Assembly: GCA_947624695.1 (NCBI GenBank)
Contig: CANQLN010000064.1
Coordinates: 1 to 6,294, forward strand
Source: an uncultured Bacilli bacterium
GTDB lineage: Bacteria; Bacillota_I; Bacilli_A; RF39; UBA660
DNA: 6,294 nt
Reading direction: 5' to 3'
Within the stretch, counting starts at the first letter, position 1. Each line of letters opens with the position of its first letter. The position numbers and the translations under genes were made by a program. Below are positions 4,952-6,294 of this stretch, in pieces. The notes below the pieces were generated by a model. That model had not been told where the DNA came from. It did no database searches and saw only the letters and a list, made by a program, of their open reading frames with translations.

Positions 4952-5396
4952 TATATTCCCCATTTTCATAACTTATGATTTTATCAATTCTTTTTAAATA
5001 TCTTTCGACATCTGCCGGTTTAGTGGAAAGAAAAGTATCAACAATTTCTTTAGCTAAATCTACTCCTAAATTTGTTCCAATAGCTAAAACATTACAACCA
5101 TTATGGTTCTTTCCTTTAAAAGCGTCATCAACACTAGTGGCTCTTACACAGCGAATACCTTTTACTTTATTTGCCGCAATACTCATACCCACGCCATTAC
5201 CACAAATAAGAATGCCTAGTGAGCCAATATTGCGACTTACTAAATCGCCTAATTTAAAAGCAAAGTCTGGATAATCATCTAATTCACTATTCTCTATTCC
5301 TATTTCTTCAGCATTAATTCCATTATTACTTAAATGTTTAATTAATTCTTTCTTTAATTCTACACCTAAATGATCACAAGCAATATATAAAGTCAT
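4941..5396 (-). CDS. rpiB: Ribose-5-phosphate isomerase B (RpiB/LacAB family)
   Basis: A 151-residue cytoplasmic sugar-phosphate isomerase interconverting ribose 5-phosphate and ribulose 5-phosphate in the non-oxidative pentose phosphate pathway. Numbered from the chosen start: D8-H9 in ACDHLG, DYPDFA (41-46), GILICGNGVGMSIAANK (61-77) with catalytic C65, then NHN with H98 and CNVLAIG. These line up with E. coli RpiB D9, H10, C66 and H99. N67 occupies the position of the usual active-site Thr (CGTG). Start choice: ATG at 5396; an in-frame GTG at 5405 is part of the Shine-Dalgarno AGGAGAGTGAT. It begins 50 bp after the lipoprotein stop with no clear promoter or terminator between, and overlaps the DUF1146 gene by 11 bp. 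Stop codon TAG. LacA/LacB-type activity cannot be excluded. Confidence 0.94.
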   Translation of the reverse strand: MTLYIACDHLGVELKKELIKHLSNNGINAEEIGIENSELDDYPDFAFKLGDLVSRNIGSLGILICGNGVGMSIAANKVKGIRCVRATSVDDAFKGKNHNGCNVLAIGTNLGVDLAKEIVDTFLSTKPADVERYLKRIDKIISYENGEYNEL

Positions 5397-5446
5397 TTTT
5401 ATCACTCTCCTATTTTTCTATTAAGACCTATAAACTTCTATGTATC

Positions 5447-6166
5447 CTAATCATAATTAGTGCCATATTCTAATTTATCTTCATCAATATAATAAGTATA
5501 TTTATAATTATATTCATTTTCTAAATCAATGTATATTCTATTTTTATCCATATCATAATCATATGTATATTTATAAACTTCATTTATATCACATTCACCA
5601 TAACAGGCATCTTCAGTATGATATTTAACTTCATTTTCACTTATAAATTCTAGGAACTCATAATAATATTCCATTCCCGAATATATTTTAATTTTAAATT
5701 CTTTATTTAAAGGTAATTTTTTATTAACTTTTTCATCTATTTCATCTTTATTCAAAATTGTATTATGAACATTATATGATAAATAACTTGTATAATCTTT
5801 TTTAGAAGTAGTATACATATCAATATCATTAATAATTAATTCATTTTTTGTAGCTGTTTCTTCATATAATTTTAAAGAATCTTCTAAAGATAAATTTTTA
5901 AAATTAATATTATTAAAAACAGTTGAGGCTTTAGCATTTACTAATTCAAAATTAGTAACAACAGTTTCTTCATTTTCCATAGTTGTTTTATCGGAAGATT
6001 TGCATTCTTTAGCTTTCTCTTCAAATTCAAATTTAATCTTGGCATCCCCAATTAAATATAATACTTCATCATTTTTGATATTATTACAAACTTCTTTTTG
6101 ACTACAACTAGTAAGAGAAAGTATTACTATAATACCTAAAAATATACCTAATATTTTTCTTTTCAT
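5447..6166 (-). CDS. Lipoprotein of unknown function
   Basis: A 239-residue predicted lipoprotein. MKRK is followed by a hydrophobic stretch (5-18) and the lipobox LTSC, giving lipidated C21, so it should be anchored on the outer face of the membrane. The mature part is acidic and rich in Tyr, Asn, Glu and Asp. It holds four more cysteines (27, 55, 188, 192), the last two as DACYGEC. The C-terminal part (about 180-237) shows alternating Tyr/charged stretches such as YKYTYDYDMDKNRIYIDL, typical of beta-strand-rich, lipocalin-like domains; this is a guess from pattern. I do not recognise the family. ATG at 6166 has AAGAGGT upstream; an open frame reaching 6220 would start before the promoter and at the intron boundary, so it is rejected. 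Stop codon TAG. Confidence 0.85.
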   Translation of the reverse strand: MKRKILGIFLGIIVILSLTSCSQKEVCNNIKNDEVLYLIGDAKIKFEFEEKAKECKSSDKTTMENEETVVTNFELVNAKASTVFNNINFKNLSLEDSLKLYEETATKNELIINDIDMYTTSKKDYTSYLSYNVHNTILNKDEIDEKVNKKLPLNKEFKIKIYSGMEYYYEFLEFISENEVKYHTEDACYGECDINEVYKYTYDYDMDKNRIYIDLENEYNYKYTYYIDEDKLEYGTNYD

Positions 6167-6187
6167 AATTACCTCTTTTTCATAATT

Positions 6188-6196
6188 AATATAACA
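6188..6196 (-). promoter_or_regulatory. Lipoprotein gene promoter (extended -10)
   Basis: On the minus strand TGT (6196-6194) precedes TATATT (6193-6188), an extended -10 with 5 of 6 matches. The -35 region 17 bp further up (AGTTTT) is weak, as is common with extended -10 promoters. The start would be near 6181, giving a short leader. It lies about 25 bp downstream of the predicted intron end, so the gene has its own promoter just outside the intron. Confidence 0.5.
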
Positions 6197-6219
6197 TAAT
6201 AATGCTTTAAAAACTAGCA

Positions 6220-6294
6220 ATCGAGTAGAGAAAACTTTTCAAGATAACTCTTGAATGCTTTTCCCTCTCACACCACCGTACGTACCGTTCGGTA
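6220..6294 (-). mobile_element. 3' end of a group II intron (partial domain V, domain VI)
   Basis: Read on the minus strand from the window edge: TACC GAAC GGTA then CG and TACGGTGGT (6294-6272). This is the tip loop, 2-nt bulge and 3' strand of a domain V hairpin, whose 5' strand is cut off. GTGAGAGG links into a domain VI stem. TTCAAGA (6255-6249) pairs with TCTTGAA (6244-6238) around a GTTA loop. AAAA (6262-6259) pairs with TTTT (6234-6231). GAGAGGG (6269-6263) pairs with CTCT-CTC, leaving A6226 bulged, as the branch-point A should be. The predicted 3' splice site follows ...CTCGAT at about 6220, placing the A 7 nt from the end as in known introns. The rest of the intron, possibly with a reverse transcriptase gene, would lie beyond the right edge. 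Confidence 0.75.

Noticed and set aside
4975..5274. 99-codon open frame on the plus strand
   Set aside because: It lies entirely antisense to rpiB, has no ribosome-binding site or recognisable domain, and rpiB is certain.
5397..5446. Dedicated rpiB promoter or lipoprotein terminator
   Set aside because: I found neither a stem with U-tract nor a -35/-10 pair with more than weak matches; co-transcription or an internal promoter cannot be distinguished.
6167..6220. N-terminal extension of the lipoprotein gene up to a TTG at 6220
   Set aside because: It would include the promoter and place residues before a signal peptide; the ATG at 6166 has a good RBS and is followed at once by a lipoprotein signal.

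Overview
The window is a compact, very AT-rich stretch (clearly under about a third G+C by eye). All ten protein genes are on the minus strand. Everything points to a low-GC Gram-positive of the Bacilli: a long-form ribosome hibernation factor, a DUF1146/YwzB-type membrane protein, sporulation-type SpoIID and SpoIIQ, strong Shine-Dalgarno sites and many GTG starts. The compactness, AT bias and divergent proteins suggest a reduced-genome, host-associated lineage near Erysipelotrichales/RF39, but that placement is inference. All ten stop codons are TAA or TAG, and tryptophan is TGG wherever I checked.

Read in transcription order (right to left): the right edge (6220-6294) carries what looks like the 3' end of a group II intron, part of domain V plus a full domain VI with a bulged branch-point A. 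Next is a lipoprotein of unknown function with its own promoter. Then comes a tightly packed run: rpiB, a DUF1146 small membrane protein (overlapping rpiB), spoIID, spoIIQ, and a gene I read as a degenerate MreB/Mbl actin-like protein. From memory this order (rpiB, ywzB, spoIID, spoIIQ, mbl) matches a longer B. subtilis region with the intervening genes removed. A terminator hairpin sits between spoIIQ and the MreB-like gene.

A 151-bp intergenic region follows with two candidate promoters and a perfect hairpin. It leads to a cold-shock protein gene whose terminator encloses the stop codon. Just past that terminator is an exact 11-nt complement of the csp ribosome-binding site, the most intriguing regulatory signal here. 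Then hpf follows with an extended -10 promoter and its own terminator. Last is a two-gene unit: a stand-alone C39-like cysteine peptidase and an RNase Z-like metallo-beta-lactamase protein. The first 74 bases hold only short direct repeats.

Four genes (C39-like, hpf, csp, rpiB) have a GTG embedded in the Shine-Dalgarno sequence exactly 9 nt upstream of the better start. I chose the downstream start in each case. There is no gene-free stretch over 300 bases and no tRNA, rRNA or CRISPR that I can see.
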